From Moraxellaceae bacterium (GTDB lineage: Bacteria; Pseudomonadota; Gammaproteobacteria; Pseudomonadales; Moraxellaceae): a stretch of 64,000 nucleotides of DNA. The stretch is from contig JAJUIK010000002.1 in NCBI GenBank assembly GCA_029267635.1, positions 175,981 to 239,980 of the forward strand, given 5' to 3'. Positions 1 through 10,118 of this stretch are shown piece after piece. How positions within the stretch are numbered: position 1 is the first letter of the stretch; every line of letters begins with the position of its first letter. The notes below the pieces were generated by a model, which was not told the origin of the DNA, did not search any database, and saw only the letters and a program-made list of their open reading frames with translations. The position numbers were made by a program, and so were the translations under genes.

Positions 1-239
1 GCTGCAGCAAGTGCTTCCGCTTCTTTAGCTTCTTCAGGTGAAACATCAGTATTCTTTTCATCAAGTACTGGCTGATCGATTGAATCGATCACTGCCTGTT
101 GTTCAGGAGTGACTTTTTCATCAACTGGAGCCGCCGTTTGAGCTTGGTCAGCTGCTGGTGCTTCTTCTTTCTTTGAACAAGCCGCCAAAGCCAATGGAGC
201 AATTAATAAAGCCGCAAGGGTAAGTTGTTTCAATTTCAT
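1..239 (-). CDS. Small lipoprotein, C-terminus beyond the window
   Basis: The reading frame starts at an ATG at 239 and runs off the left edge, so only about 79 residues are visible. The start MKLKQLTLAALLIAPLALAA is a short basic n-region plus a hydrophobic core ending in a lipobox (LALAAC), with Cys21 as the lipidation site. The mature part is acidic and rich in Ala, Glu, Gln and Pro (KKEEAPAADQ, then PEEAKEAEAL), low-complexity sequence typical of a tethered periplasmic protein. It follows pgk on the same strand but is separated from it by a strong terminator, so it probably has its own promoter. The lipoprotein call is firm; the function is unknown. Confidence 0.75.
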   Translation of the reverse strand, partial: MKLKQLTLAALLIAPLALAACSKKEEAPAADQAQTAAPVDEKVTPEQQAVIDSIDQPVLDEKNTDVSPEEAKEAEALAA

Positions 240-310
240 CACATTTTCCCACAACAGGTGATTGATTGATGACAATCATATGTCACATATATGACATTTG
301 TATGACTTTA

Positions 311-343
311 GGCGAAAAAATAGACGAATGGAAAATTCGTCTA
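311..343 (-). terminator. Intrinsic terminator of pgk
   Basis: A perfect 9-bp stem (TAGACGAAT at 321-329, ATTCGTCTA at 335-343) with a 5-nt loop is followed on the minus strand by six T residues. It lies 23 bp beyond the pgk stop codon. Confidence 0.85.
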
Positions 344-365
344 CTTTTAATGCTTTTGTCAGGGC

Positions 366-1553
366 TTAAGCGCGTTCAAGCAATACCGCAACTGCAGGCA
401 GGGTCTTACCTTCTACAAATTCCAGGAATGCACCACCACCTGTTGAAATATAGCCAATTTTATTAGCGACTTCATATTTATCAATTGCTGCAAGCGTATC
501 ACCGCCACCGGCAATCGAGAAGCCTTCAGATTCAGCAATCGCCAAAGAAAGGGCTTTCGTGCCTTCCCCAAATTGATCCACTTCAAATACGCCGACCGGA
601 CCATTCCAAAGAATGGTTTTTGACATTTTCAGAATTTCTGCAAATGCTTTAGCCGTTTCCGGACCCACATCCAGAATCATGTCATTTTCAGTCACATCGG
701 CCACTTTTTTGATGACCGCTGTGGTATTGGCCAATGAACCCAAGAAATCTTCAAAATTGATTTCAGAAGCATCAGCAACCACTACATCGGTTGGCAATGG
801 TACAGACACTTTGGTCGCGATCTGTTTAGCAGTTTCAACCAGATCCGCTTCATATAAGGATTTACCCACATTATGGCCTGCTGCTGCCAAGAAAGTATTG
901 GCAATACCACCACCCACGATCAACTGGTCACACAAGGTAGACAATGAATTCAGTACATCCAGTTTGGTAGATACTTTTGAACCGGCTACAATCGCGACCA
1001 TTGGTTTTTCAGGGGTTTTCAAAGCACGCCCCAAAGCATCAAGTTCTGCTGCCAATAATGGACCTGCTGCAGCCACTGGCGCAAAACGTGCCACACCTTC
1101 AGTAGAGGCTTCTGCACGATGCGCGGTACCAAATGCGTCCATGACAAAGACTTCACAAAGCGCTGCATATTTTTGCGCCAATTCAGGATTGTTTTTCTTT
1201 TCACCTGGGTTAAAACGCACATTTTCCAACAGCACGACTTGGCCTGGCTGAACTTCAACGCCATCTAAATAGTCAGTCAAGAGTTTAACTTCCTGACCCA
1301 ATGCTTCAGTCAGGTACGCTGCTACTGGTGCAAGAGACTGTTCCGGCTTTGGCTCACCTTCAACAGGACGACCCAAGTGAGAGCACACCATAACCGCAGC
1401 CCCTTGTTGCAATGCTGCTTGGATGGTCGGCAACGCGGCACGCAAACGCGCATCACTGCTAATCACACCATTTTTCACCGGCACGTTAAGGTCTTCCCGA
1501 ATAAGGACACGCTTACCTGCCAAATCAAGGTCAGTCATACGCTGAAAGTTCAT
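366..1553 (-). CDS. pgk: Phosphoglycerate kinase
   Basis: This glycolytic and gluconeogenic cytosolic enzyme transfers the acyl phosphate of 1,3-bisphosphoglycerate to ADP. The protein has 395 residues, the normal bacterial length. The substrate-binding signatures DLNVP (21-25) and SHLGRP (58-63) are present, as are the hinge/nucleotide segment [13 protein letters not shown], the WNGPVGVFE loop and the phosphate-binding GGGDTLAAI near the C-terminus. The ATG at 1553 gives the family N-terminus and no upstream start is needed. It is transcribed alone, with a strong terminator after the stop codon. Confidence 0.97.
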   Translation of the reverse strand: MNFQRMTDLDLAGKRVLIREDLNVPVKNGVISSDARLRAALPTIQAALQQGAAVMVCSHLGRPVEGEPKPEQSLAPVAAYLTEALGQEVKLLTDYLDGVEVQPGQVVLLENVRFNPGEKKNNPELAQKYAALCEVFVMDAFGTAHRAEASTEGVARFAPVAAAGPLLAAELDALGRALKTPEKPMVAIVAGSKVSTKLDVLNSLSTLCDQLIVGGGIANTFLAAAGHNVGKSLYEADLVETAKQIATKVSVPLPTDVVVADASEINFEDFLGSLANTTAVIKKVADVTENDMILDVGPETAKAFAEILKMSKTILWNGPVGVFEVDQFGEGTKALSLAIAESEGFSIAGGGDTLAAIDKYEVANKIGYISTGGGAFLEFVEGKTLPAVAVLLERA

Positions 1554-1688
1554 GTCATGCTCTCTTTATAGATTTGAAAACGGGCCGATTTTAAATGATT
1601 CTCCTAAAAAAGGTTAGTTTCTTTTGCAAAAAGCTGCCTAAAGTAGAAGATTTGATTATGATAAGTAAAAACACTTGTACGCGAATTT

Positions 1689-2072
1689 ATGTCCATTCAT
1701 CCAAAACCAGAATTAAACCGTCTGAACGTGCTCGGGGAACCTCTCGCAAGCTGTTGTTTTGACCCGATTACCGGCTATTTCCGCAACGGTTTTTGCCATA
1801 CTGCCACGACCGATATTGGCCAACACACCATGTGTGCACAAATGACCTCTGAATTTCTGAATTTTTCCCAAAAAGTGGGGAATGACCTGATCACGCCTGT
1901 TGCGGAAGTCGGTTTTCCGGGTCTGGCGCCAGGTGATTTCTGGTGTATTTGTGTGACACGTTGGGTTGAAGCCTATCAGGCCGGCATGGCCCCCCCGATC
2001 AAGATTCAGGCGTGCCATCAGGCGGTATTAAGTTATGTGCCGTTAAATGTCTTGATGGATTTCGCAATCTGA
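1689..2072 (+). CDS. DUF2237 family protein
   Basis: A 127-residue soluble protein. The core runs GYFRNGFCHT ... DIGQHTMCAQMT ... EFLNFSQKVGNDL ... FPGLAPGDFWCICVTRWVEA, which I recognise as DUF2237. The cysteines at GFCHT, HTMCAQ and WCICVTRW are regularly placed and could be functional, but the biochemical role of the family is unknown. The stop codon overlaps the next gene's start (TGATG), so it is very likely translationally coupled to the Maf gene. Confidence 0.8.
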   Translation: MSIHPKPELNRLNVLGEPLASCCFDPITGYFRNGFCHTATTDIGQHTMCAQMTSEFLNFSQKVGNDLITPVAEVGFPGLAPGDFWCICVTRWVEAYQAGMAPPIKIQACHQAVLSYVPLNVLMDFAI

Positions 2073-2659
2073 TGAGCGAAATTATTCTGGCTTCCAGCAG
2101 CACAACCCGTCGAGCCCTGATGGACCGTTTGCAGCTAGCTTATCGCTGTATTTCACCCGAAATTGATGAATCACCACGTGGTGAATCGCATGCGGATGAG
2201 CTAGCAAAACGTCTGGCCTTTGAAAAGTCCCGAAGCATTGCCGAAGCCCATCCAGATGCAATTGTAATCGGCTCCGATCAGGTCGCCTGGCGTGAACATC
2301 AGCCGGCCGACTTTATCGGCAAACCCATCAGCGTAGCAAATGCCATTGCACAGCTACAGGCCAATTCCGGTCAGACGGTTTATTTCAGTACTGCCTTAAG
2401 CGTGCAGCAGATCAGTAGTGGCTTTGAACAAACCCTGATCGAACGCTTTGCGGTAAAATTCAGAGTGTTGTCACTGCCTGAAATCGAGCGTTATATTGCG
2501 CTCGATCAACCGCTACACTGTGCCGGCAGTTTTAAATGTGAAAGCCTGGGCATCAGTCTGTTTGAACAGATGAACGGTGCAGATCAGACCATACTGATGG
2601 GCTTGCCAATGATTCAGCTCTGCCAGATTTTGCGTCAACTCAACATCCAAATTCCTTAA
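2072..2659 (+). CDS. Maf-family nucleotide pyrophosphatase, YceF type
   Basis: Maf proteins hydrolyse non-canonical or modified nucleoside triphosphates; the YceF subgroup is known for m7GTP pyrophosphatase activity. The 195-residue protein begins MSEIILASSSTTRRALMDRL, with the phosphate-binding SSxxR motif. It has the catalytic segment VIGSDQV and the C-terminal PLHCAGSFKCESLGISLFE, which resembles YceF rather than YhdE. A longer reading frame is open upstream, but the ATG at 2072 gives the family N-terminus and overlaps the preceding stop by one base. Confidence 0.85.
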   Translation: MSEIILASSSTTRRALMDRLQLAYRCISPEIDESPRGESHADELAKRLAFEKSRSIAEAHPDAIVIGSDQVAWREHQPADFIGKPISVANAIAQLQANSGQTVYFSTALSVQQISSGFEQTLIERFAVKFRVLSLPEIERYIALDQPLHCAGSFKCESLGISLFEQMNGADQTILMGLPMIQLCQILRQLNIQIP

Positions 2660-2676
2660 TCTCTCTCATAGGTGAC

Positions 2677-3843
2677 ATGATGTCCCAAGCTCTTGATGTC
2701 CTTGGCGGAATCACCGCCGAACAGTTTCTGACCGAATACTGGCAAAAAAAACCGCTCTTGGTGCGCAATGCCCTGCCTGAAATTGCGGGAATTTTAGAAC
2801 CGGCCGATGTTATGGAACTGGCTTTAGAAGAACACGTCAGTGCCCGTTTGATCAAGCAGAAAGACAAAGACCCGAACCAGTGGTCAGTGAAGTCCTCGCC
2901 ACTGATTAAGGGTGATTTCCAGAAAATGCCGAAACTCTGGACCTTGCTGGTACAGGCCGTAGATCATTATTCTTTTGATCTGGCTGCACTCTGGAAAAAA
3001 TTCTCGTTTATTCCGCAATGGCGTCGTGATGACATTATGGTGTCTTATGCACCGAAAGGCGGTTCAGTGGGTAAGCATTTCGATTTTTATGATGTGTTTT
3101 TAGTGCAAGGTTATGGCCAACGCCGCTGGCAACTCGGTCAGATGTGTGATGCCGATACCGATTTTGTGCCGAAGCAGCCGCTCAAACTTTTGCCGGAAAT
3201 GCAGGTCAATTTTGATGAAGTGCTAAATCCGGGCGATTTGCTGTATGTCCCGCCGGGCCTTGCACATTATGGCGTGGCCGAAGATGACTGCCTGACCTTC
3301 TCCTTTGGTTTCCGCATGCCGAATGTGGCCACCATGATGGACCGCATCAGTGACAAATTTGCCGACAATCCGCTTCTGAAAAATCCGTTGATGGATATTG
3401 CGCGCACTGAAGCCAGCCAAATCGGTGAAATTACCCGTGATGAGCTGAATTATTTAAAAGCACATCTGCTGGAACGTTTACAAAATTCGCCAGAATTTGA
3501 TGATGCCATTATGAGCCTGATGTCTGAGGCGAAATATCCAGACAACATTCCTGAACCTGACGAAATTGAAGTAGACGACCTGACGGAAATCCTGCATCAG
3601 GGCTATGTCCTGTTGCTTGAACCAGCTTCTCGCCTGTTATACAGCTTTGAGGATGAACAATTACTGTTTTGGGCCAATGGTGAAGGCATCTGTATCGATG
3701 TCAGCTTTGAACCGTTACTGAAACGACTGGCCGATGGTGAAGCGCTGGCCTTTGATGACAGCTTTACCATCGCACAGCTGGAAGACGTGGCCCAGCTGCT
3801 CAATGATTCCATTTTAATGCTGCTGCCACCCGAAGAAGAATAA
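2677..3843 (+). CDS. JmjC/cupin ribosomal protein oxygenase (YcfD/RoxA-like)
   Basis: A 388-residue homologue of E. coli YcfD/RoxA, a 2-oxoglutarate and Fe(II) dependent oxygenase that hydroxylates an arginine of ribosomal protein L16. The N-terminus has LTEYWQKKPLLVRNA, typical of the family. The iron triad is visible as HFD in GKHFDFYDVFLVQGYG and the later His in PPGLAHYGVAE. The dimerisation and winged-helix-like region fills the C-terminal half. Two ATGs lie in tandem (2677 and 2680) behind AGGTG. The gene sits 17 bp after the Maf gene, so the three genes 1689-3843 probably form one transcript that ends at the hairpin downstream. Confidence 0.88.
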   Translation: MMSQALDVLGGITAEQFLTEYWQKKPLLVRNALPEIAGILEPADVMELALEEHVSARLIKQKDKDPNQWSVKSSPLIKGDFQKMPKLWTLLVQAVDHYSFDLAALWKKFSFIPQWRRDDIMVSYAPKGGSVGKHFDFYDVFLVQGYGQRRWQLGQMCDADTDFVPKQPLKLLPEMQVNFDEVLNPGDLLYVPPGLAHYGVAEDDCLTFSFGFRMPNVATMMDRISDKFADNPLLKNPLMDIARTEASQIGEITRDELNYLKAHLLERLQNSPEFDDAIMSLMSEAKYPDNIPEPDEIEVDDLTEILHQGYVLLLEPASRLLYSFEDEQLLFWANGEGICIDVSFEPLLKRLADGEALAFDDSFTIAQLEDVAQLLNDSILMLLPPEEE

Positions 3844-3860
3844 CGCATTTGAGATAAGCA

Positions 3861-3891
3861 AAATCCCGAAGCCTGCTTCGGGATTTTTTTA
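3861..3891 (+). terminator. Intrinsic terminator after the RoxA-like gene
   Basis: The stem AATCCCGAA / TTCGGGATT is followed by a run of T on the plus strand, 18 bp past the stop codon. Confidence 0.85.
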
Positions 3892-3923
3892 TTGATACCA
3901 GACAACTCGTGGTCGATGGTACC

Positions 3924-4952
3924 TCAATAATAATTGCCATACTGTCTGGCATGTAAAAATGCCGGAATCAGTCCGGTCAATGCAGCACGGATATCAGCGC
4001 GTTCATTGATCAGCTGATGCGAGCCTTCTTCTAGCATCAGTAAGGTCTGTAAACGGAATTTACGCCGGATAAACTCAATGTTGTATTGCCAGTCTACGGT
4101 CTGGTCGAGCGCACCCTGCGCCATCCACACTGGAATCCGGCACGCTGGACGCTGTTCCATTTCCTGCATCCACTTTGACATCGCCAGAATCCAGTCCATG
4201 CCCATCATTCTCGGCTGCAACGGATCTTTTAAACGGATAAAACGTAAAAATTCTGGGTTATGGTTATTGCGGCGAAAATGCCGGGGCACCTGTCTTTTGA
4301 TGCGACGGATAATGCCTAGTCCAACAGAATTATGCCACCAGGCAGTTTTGGCCGGACGGATCAACGGCGAAAGCAACAACACGCGCCCGACAATCGGATT
4401 TTTACGTTTCTCGGCATATTCCAGCAAATGATGCATCCAGATGGCACCACCGGTACTTTGTCCAATGCCTAGCCAGGGTTGCGGTAACTGGTTGGCATGT
4501 TTGACATATTGATGAACGGCCTGCAAAACCTGCTGATAATGGTCAAAACTCTGGATACTGGCTGGTGAACCATCGCTCAGGCCATGACCAGGCAAATCAT
4601 AAGTCAGGACACTAAAGCCCTGCTCCAGAATTTCCTGAATGATCGGCTGATAAATCCCGCTATGTTCCAGATAGCCATGCAACAAGCATACAGTTCCGGA
4701 AATTTTTTCAATTTTTGGCTGAAAAACCTGAACATGCAAACGAAATAGCGGCATTTGCACATAGCCTTGCCAATGATCGCAATCTAGCAATTGCAAACCA
4801 TACAAATGACGGTAAGCTTGAATATCGACTGACGGTTGATAAGGACGATTCAAGTTTAACGGTTCGAGCAGTTGCGAGGTCACTTCACGGCTCGGTACCG
4901 GCAAATCCAGCTGCTTCAGGACATTTGGATTTAAAAATGGAATATCCGGCAT
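3924..4952 (-). CDS. Alpha/beta hydrolase, lysophospholipase-like (S33 fold)
   Basis: A 342-residue hydrolase with no signal peptide. The oxyanion segment is LLHGYLEHSG (about 91-99), the nucleophile elbow is GIGQSTGGA with Ser166, an acid candidate is in GALDQTVDW, and the catalytic His is in EEGSHQLINE. The YDLPGHGLSDG segment is typical of PldB/monoglyceride-lipase-like enzymes. The substrate cannot be deduced. Its start immediately abuts the stop of the upstream DUF218 gene, with murB upstream again, indicating an operon. Confidence 0.8.
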   Translation of the reverse strand: MPDIPFLNPNVLKQLDLPVPSREVTSQLLEPLNLNRPYQPSVDIQAYRHLYGLQLLDCDHWQGYVQMPLFRLHVQVFQPKIEKISGTVCLLHGYLEHSGIYQPIIQEILEQGFSVLTYDLPGHGLSDGSPASIQSFDHYQQVLQAVHQYVKHANQLPQPWLGIGQSTGGAIWMHHLLEYAEKRKNPIVGRVLLLSPLIRPAKTAWWHNSVGLGIIRRIKRQVPRHFRRNNHNPEFLRFIRLKDPLQPRMMGMDWILAMSKWMQEMEQRPACRIPVWMAQGALDQTVDWQYNIEFIRRKFRLQTLLMLEEGSHQLINERADIRAALTGLIPAFLHARQYGNYY

Positions 4953-6089
4953 TTAAGGTACCTCCCGGCAATCACTTGAACCTAGCACCATATCACGGAT
5001 CGTCGCCAACAACTCATAATTGGCGCGGCGGCTATGATCATAATTCTGCTGACTAGGGCGCCAGCGGGTCAATTGTGTCGGCATCGGGGCTTCAACCGGA
5101 ATGGTTTCAATCCCATTTAAGGCAAATAAACGCCGGGTGCGCGGCATGTGATAGCGATCAGTAATCAAAATCACCGTCGGTGCCCCGCCTTTTTTCTGCA
5201 GCAGCAAAGAGCTAAAACGGCTGTTTTCACAGGTATTCATGCTACGGTTTTCCAGCAGCTTGGCATCCACATCGCGCTGTTTCAGCCAGGCCTGCATATA
5301 AGGTGCTTCCACTCCGCTCAACACAATCGGCAATTTATATTTTTTCTCAACTTGCAGGGTTTTTTCCAAACGCAGTCGGGTGTAGTGATTGACCACAATA
5401 TCTTTCTGATTCTGGGCCAAAGTTAAACCGCCGCCGAGTACCACAATCGCATAGGGTTGGGATAAATCAGTTTGCAGCTGTTTTGAACTGTTCTGATTTT
5501 GCAGCTGGCTAATTTCCTGCTGTAGTGCCGGATCAACCACTGCTTCTGACGATGCTTGTTCAACTGGATGTGTGGTCAGGAACTCGACATAACGCTCCAT
5601 TACGGCCTTGTTTTTACGACTGCCCAGATCCAGCAATTCACGCACGGTCTGGGTCGGATCACCTTCAGATGTCGCACTTTCTGAAGATGCACTCTGGTTT
5701 AGCAGCGGGATGACCGGTTTTGTGTCTTGCTCATCCTGTTTTTCCTGCTGCTGCAGAATAATTTGCTGCAAAGCTTTGTAACGCAACTGAATCAGGGTCA
5801 AATCTTCAGTTTCCGGACGGTTCATTGCTTGTTCCATCACTTGCAGATAGGCCTGGCGAGCAATCCACAAATTCGACCCCGGCTCCAACGCATCATGTTC
5901 ACTCAGTGCAGCCATTTTCTGGCTTTTGGCGGCCACTTCATCCACTTCGACCGGCACAAAACTATTTAATGCACTGACGATAAATTGTGAATAAAAAGGC
6001 GTATAAATCAAAACCATCAGAGCGCCAAAAAAACCAAATAACACGGCTACAAAACGGACCAGTCGAATCATCCCGTGCACGGTAGACAT
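4953..6089 (-). CDS. Membrane-anchored DUF218 (ElyC/SanA/YdcF-type) protein
   Basis: A 378-residue protein with one N-terminal membrane segment (FVAVLFGFFGALMVLIYTPF, about 12-31). A Gln/Ser-rich linker region follows, then a C-terminal DUF218 domain. Family hallmarks are AIVVLGGGLTLAQ, PIVLSGVEAPYM, LENRSMNTCENSRFS and ITDRYHMPRTRRLF. DUF218 proteins are linked to envelope and peptidoglycan precursor homeostasis (ElyC, SanA). Placement six bases after murB on the same strand fits a cell-wall role, but this is inference from context. Confidence 0.8.
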   Translation of the reverse strand: MSTVHGMIRLVRFVAVLFGFFGALMVLIYTPFYSQFIVSALNSFVPVEVDEVAAKSQKMAALSEHDALEPGSNLWIARQAYLQVMEQAMNRPETEDLTLIQLRYKALQQIILQQQEKQDEQDTKPVIPLLNQSASSESATSEGDPTQTVRELLDLGSRKNKAVMERYVEFLTTHPVEQASSEAVVDPALQQEISQLQNQNSSKQLQTDLSQPYAIVVLGGGLTLAQNQKDIVVNHYTRLRLEKTLQVEKKYKLPIVLSGVEAPYMQAWLKQRDVDAKLLENRSMNTCENSRFSSLLLQKKGGAPTVILITDRYHMPRTRRLFALNGIETIPVEAPMPTQLTRWRPSQQNYDHSRRANYELLATIRDMVLGSSDCREVP

Positions 6090-6095
6090 GATGCT

Positions 6096-7133
6096 TTATT
6101 CCGTATGTGGACGAATCAAACCCGTCTGATCAAATAATACGGGTTCAGGTTCTAGCCGGATGTTAAATTTCTGCTGCACGTCCTGTTGCACGGCATGATA
6201 AGTGGCTTGCACATCAGCTAGGGTCGCCTGTGTATAATTGACCAGTACCAGTGCCTGTTTATCAAACATGCCGACGGCACCCAGGCGTTTACCTTTCCAG
6301 CCTGCTTGATCAATCAACCAGCCTGCTGCAATTTTGACTTCCCCGTTGGGCTGTGGATAATGCGGCACGTTTGGAAACTGTGCAGCCAACTGTTGATACA
6401 TCGCTGATGAAATCACCGGGTTTTTAAAGAAACTGCCAACATTCGGATACTCTTTTGGATCAGGCAGTTTACTTTGGCGAATCCGGATGACCTGCTGCTG
6501 CAGGTTTTCCGCTGTGAGATTGTCCCCAACTGCCTGTTTTAAATCCCCATAATTCAGTTTAAACGTCGGAGTTTTTAATAGTTTAAAATTGACATGGGTG
6601 ATGATGTAACGGTTCGGATCATTCTTAAAAATACTGTGGCGATACGCAAAGTGGCAATCTGCCGCAGCAATACTCTTAAATACTTGTTCGACCCGGTCAT
6701 AGACGCTAACCGATTCAATAAATTCACCGGATTCTACCCCATAGGCACCGATATTCTGTACGGGAGATGCTCCGACCAGACCCGGAATCAGCGCAAGATT
6801 CTGCAAGCCATAGAGCTGCTGCGTAGTCGTAAACAAAACAAAATCGTGCCAGACTTCCCCGGCGCCCACTTTGAAGGTAGTGCTCTGTTCATCTTCAGCA
6901 ATGATTTCAATGCCCTGAATTACCATATGCAGAACCAGTGCCTGAATCTTTGCCGGCAATAACATATTGCTACCACCCGATAACACCAGCACATTTAGCT
7001 TCTGTTGCTGGGCAAACTTGAGGCCCTGTAGTAGATCTTCAGTCGAGTGGACCTGGCAATAATGTGAAGCAACTGCATCTAGCTTCAAGGTATTTAAAGC
7101 CTGAAGTTGTACATTTTGTTGAATTTGAATCAC
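6096..7133 (-). CDS. murB: UDP-N-acetylenolpyruvoylglucosamine reductase
   Basis: MurB is the FAD enzyme that reduces UDP-GlcNAc-enolpyruvate to UDP-MurNAc with NADPH in the cytosolic stage of peptidoglycan synthesis. At 345 residues it is a type I enzyme. It starts with [17 protein letters not shown] and has the FAD-binding VLSGGSNML, the glycine-rich [25 protein letters not shown] with the catalytic-site Arg, the catalytic Ser in NVGSFFKNP and a C-terminal EPEPVLF carrying the conserved Glu. It is 12 bp downstream of the phosphatase gene and 6 bp upstream of the DUF218 gene. Confidence 0.96.
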   Translation of the reverse strand: MIQIQQNVQLQALNTLKLDAVASHYCQVHSTEDLLQGLKFAQQQKLNVLVLSGGSNMLLPAKIQALVLHMVIQGIEIIAEDEQSTTFKVGAGEVWHDFVLFTTTQQLYGLQNLALIPGLVGASPVQNIGAYGVESGEFIESVSVYDRVEQVFKSIAAADCHFAYRHSIFKNDPNRYIITHVNFKLLKTPTFKLNYGDLKQAVGDNLTAENLQQQVIRIRQSKLPDPKEYPNVGSFFKNPVISSAMYQQLAAQFPNVPHYPQPNGEVKIAAGWLIDQAGWKGKRLGAVGMFDKQALVLVNYTQATLADVQATYHAVQQDVQQKFNIRLEPEPVLFDQTGLIRPHTE

Positions 7134-7145
7134 GTCTAGAAACCT

Positions 7146-7661
7146 TTAGCTGAATTGCTGCATGTGTATTTTTAAAGCCTTCACCCAAGCCAGGCTGCTC
7201 GACTCACATTGATCCAGCACACGCTCAAATCCTGCTGCACCACCATAATAAGGATCAGGTAAAGCTTGCTGCGGATAGATCGGATCATGCTCGCTCATCA
7301 GGGCAATGCGGGCACGAACTTGAGTCAGGCCAAATTCAGCCAGCGCTTGTTGTTGTAAATCTTGGATATCTTGTAAGTTCTGCTCATCCATCGCCAGAAT
7401 TAAATCGAACTCGATAAAATCATGCAGGCTGATCTGACGGGCACGTAAAGCAGATAAATCATAACCGCGCTTTTTTGCATGCTGCTGACTGCGCAAATCA
7501 GGGGCTTTATTGGGGTGATAATTGCTGGTGCCGGCCGAATCGACCCAGACATTTAACTGATGTGCATCACAATAATGTCTGAAGATCACCTCTGCCGTGG
7601 GAGAGCGACAAATATTGCCTAAACAGACACATAACACCTTGTAGGGCGTTGCGGATGACAT
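7146..7661 (-). CDS. Low molecular weight protein-tyrosine phosphatase
   Basis: A 171-residue cytosolic phosphatase. The P-loop CLGNICRSP (Cys13 to Arg19, CX5R) is at the N-terminus and the general-acid Asp is in LPDPYYGGAAGFE. It resembles the housekeeping class (YfkJ/human LMW-PTP-like), not obviously a capsule-associated Wzb, because no wzc or polysaccharide genes lie nearby. It leads a minus-strand run with murB, the DUF218 gene and the hydrolase. Confidence 0.9.
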   Translation of the reverse strand: MSSATPYKVLCVCLGNICRSPTAEVIFRHYCDAHQLNVWVDSAGTSNYHPNKAPDLRSQQHAKKRGYDLSALRARQISLHDFIEFDLILAMDEQNLQDIQDLQQQALAEFGLTQVRARIALMSEHDPIYPQQALPDPYYGGAAGFERVLDQCESSSLAWVKALKIHMQQFS

Positions 7662-7900
7662 AGCAACCTCAGTATTTCATTTTGAATCTAAGGCTTTATG
7701 TTAAGGGATTTACCGCATGAATCCTATAGAGGGCTAAAACAATAATTTTCAATTTATCCTGAAAAATACAGCTAAATCGACTGCCGTATACGTAGGACAA
7801 GATGACTTTACCATCCTCCACGCCGCCTAGATTTCCCTGAATCCAGATAATCCAAACCCATCTTGTTTAAACCATAGCGAAGTAGAACTTCAATGAGGGG

Positions 7901-10006
7901 TTATGGTTTTAATTGAATATTCTGGATTTGCCCGTCAAACGTCTGTAGCAGGTTCTTGATTACCGGTTCCTGATGTAACAACTCGGCCGCACGTTGCTGG
8001 GCTTTTTCCTTGCGTTCATACTGCAGCATATAAGGCGTGGTTTGTGACACCGTTTCATATTGCACACTCAACTGGGTATTGGGCCATTGAGCAGTTAAAG
8101 CGTCCTGTAAACTTTGCTGCTGTTGTGATAGCAGGTTTTCATATTCTTGCGGAATATGAAACACGGATGCTCCAGCAATTTCGCCGGTCATAATGCCTTG
8201 CTGCGCCAACTCCTGTAGCGCAGGAGAAAGTTCGCTGTTCCTAAACCAGTATTCCCACTTCTCTACCGTCCATTGTCCTTGCAACTGTTGTTCTTGTAAT
8301 TGCAAGATATCCTGAGGCATCAATACTGCCTGAGAATCTCGTGAAGCGCTTTCAATGTTTACTGGTGGTTCCTGAATCTGCGCTTGTGTAGATGGAATTA
8401 TGTTTTCAGTAGAATCCATTACTACTGTAGCTACAGCAGTGACCTCTGGAGTGGCAGCAAACAGGCTCATCTCTTGTTCTGCAGATGACATGAGCATGTT
8501 CTCTGGTTCTGGCTGAGTAGAATGGATTAAATCTTCAACTTGTTCCTGCTGCACCGCTTCAGGCAATGTGTTTGATACAGCGGGTTCCGGTGTAAACCAG
8601 AAATCTTGCTCAGACTCAGCAGCAACGGTGACTGATGGAGTAACTTTAATCTCAGCAATAGAGTCTGATGCAAAATCCATCAGACCATCAGACGAATTAG
8701 GATCAAAACTGATCAACTGTGCAGACATATTTCCTGAAGTTTCAGTCACCTGTGCAGTGTCATCAACCTGTATCAGATCCGAAGTAATTGTGGATTCAAT
8801 TGCTGTTGTATTGGACAATTCCGAAGTTTGAGCCAATGAAGATTGAATTGGTGAATGCGCAGGTAGAACAGATTCCACAGACGCTGGAACTGGCATATTG
8901 GATGACAAAACCTCATTCGGCTGTAGAGGTCGAAATGCCAGTAAACGCAGCACACACATCTCAAAGCCCTGTTCCTGCGTGACGGCCAATTGCAATTCAC
9001 CGCGGCCCTTACAAGCGATTTGATAATAGAGTTGCAAATCTTGCGCAGAAATTAACTTCGCCAACTGACGGATTTTCTGGTTAATTTCTTCACTGTATTT
9101 CAGGCCAAGATCTGGCAAATATTGCATCAATGCCAACTCATGCAAGGTCGAGATCAGCTGATCCAGCACCAGTGACACATCAAGTGCTTGCTGACGGAAC
9201 TGCAGTAACAACTGGCTGACTCGCTGTTGCTGGTTCTGATGAATCGCCAAAATCAGGTCATAAATAATGCTGCGGTCAATCAGGCCAAGCATGTCTTTCA
9301 CATCCTGATGATGGACCTCTCCCTGACCATAGGCAATCGCCTGGTCGGTCAATGACAATGCATCACGCAAGGAGCCTTGTGCCGATTCGGCAATCTGCCA
9401 GATCGCATCTTGATCCGCCACAATCTGCTCTTTAGCCAAGATCTGAGTCAAGTGTTCGGTAATTTCATCCACCGCAAGCGGACGCAAGGTAAATTGCAGG
9501 CAGCGCGAAATCACGGTAATCGGTAATTTTTGTGGATCTGTAGTCGCGAACAGGAATTTCACATGTTCCGGCGGCTCTTCTAACGTCTTTAATAAAGCAT
9601 TAAAAGAATGCGTAGACAACATATGCACTTCGTCGATCAGATAAACCTTGAAGCGACCTTGTGTCGGCGCATAAGGCACGTTATCAAGCAACTCACGGGT
9701 ATCTTCGACTTTGGTTCTTGATGCAGCATCTATCTCGATCAGGTCAATAAAACGACCTTCATTCACTGCCCGACAGGTCGAGCAGACTTCACAAGGTGTT
9801 GAAGTAACTCCGGTTTCGCAGTTCAGACATTTGGCCAAGATACGGGCAATGGTGGTTTTCCCGACGCCGCGTGTACCAGTAAACAGGTAAGCATGATGCA
9901 AACGGCCCCGTTCTAACGCACTGGTCAATGCACGTGAAACGTGATTTTGTCCGACAAGTTCATTGAAATTGCGAGGGCGATATTTTCGCGCAAGTACCTG
10001 ATACAT
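7901..10006 (-). CDS. dnaX: DNA polymerase III subunit gamma/tau
   Basis: This is the AAA+ clamp-loader subunit, 701 residues. Walker A is GTRGVGKTT (44-52), the zinc module has Cys63, Cys72, Cys75 and Cys78, and Walker B is LIDEVHML followed by sensor 1 in LFATTDPQKLP. Domain III ends near residue 365. A long Ser/Thr/Glu/Gln-rich low-complexity linker (about 370-575) follows, then the conserved tau C-terminal domain that contacts the polymerase alpha subunit. I found no run of A residues in frame that would give the E. coli type programmed frameshift, so a separate gamma form is not evident. The downstream 240 bp to the phosphatase gene holds no gene I can support. Confidence 0.96.
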   Translation of the reverse strand: MYQVLARKYRPRNFNELVGQNHVSRALTSALERGRLHHAYLFTGTRGVGKTTIARILAKCLNCETGVTSTPCEVCSTCRAVNEGRFIDLIEIDAASRTKVEDTRELLDNVPYAPTQGRFKVYLIDEVHMLSTHSFNALLKTLEEPPEHVKFLFATTDPQKLPITVISRCLQFTLRPLAVDEITEHLTQILAKEQIVADQDAIWQIAESAQGSLRDALSLTDQAIAYGQGEVHHQDVKDMLGLIDRSIIYDLILAIHQNQQQRVSQLLLQFRQQALDVSLVLDQLISTLHELALMQYLPDLGLKYSEEINQKIRQLAKLISAQDLQLYYQIACKGRGELQLAVTQEQGFEMCVLRLLAFRPLQPNEVLSSNMPVPASVESVLPAHSPIQSSLAQTSELSNTTAIESTITSDLIQVDDTAQVTETSGNMSAQLISFDPNSSDGLMDFASDSIAEIKVTPSVTVAAESEQDFWFTPEPAVSNTLPEAVQQEQVEDLIHSTQPEPENMLMSSAEQEMSLFAATPEVTAVATVVMDSTENIIPSTQAQIQEPPVNIESASRDSQAVLMPQDILQLQEQQLQGQWTVEKWEYWFRNSELSPALQELAQQGIMTGEIAGASVFHIPQEYENLLSQQQQSLQDALTAQWPNTQLSVQYETVSQTTPYMLQYERKEKAQQRAAELLHQEPVIKNLLQTFDGQIQNIQLKP

Positions 10007-10118
10007 GGATGCTCCTTTTTACAGGCCTAAGCATACTGTGTTTTAGGTGTGGAGTGAATCTTTTGCTTAGTCTCAACTTTAATTGAATCATTAAAGAATT
10101 TAAAAGTTATCACCCAAT

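Noticed and set aside
613..1251. 212-codon open frame antisense to pgk
   Set aside because: It lies fully inside pgk on the opposite strand and has no protein family features; it is a codon-bias shadow.
7901..10006. Programmed frameshift in dnaX producing a gamma subunit
   Set aside because: No AAAAAAG-type slippery run in the right frame with a downstream stem was seen near the end of domain III.
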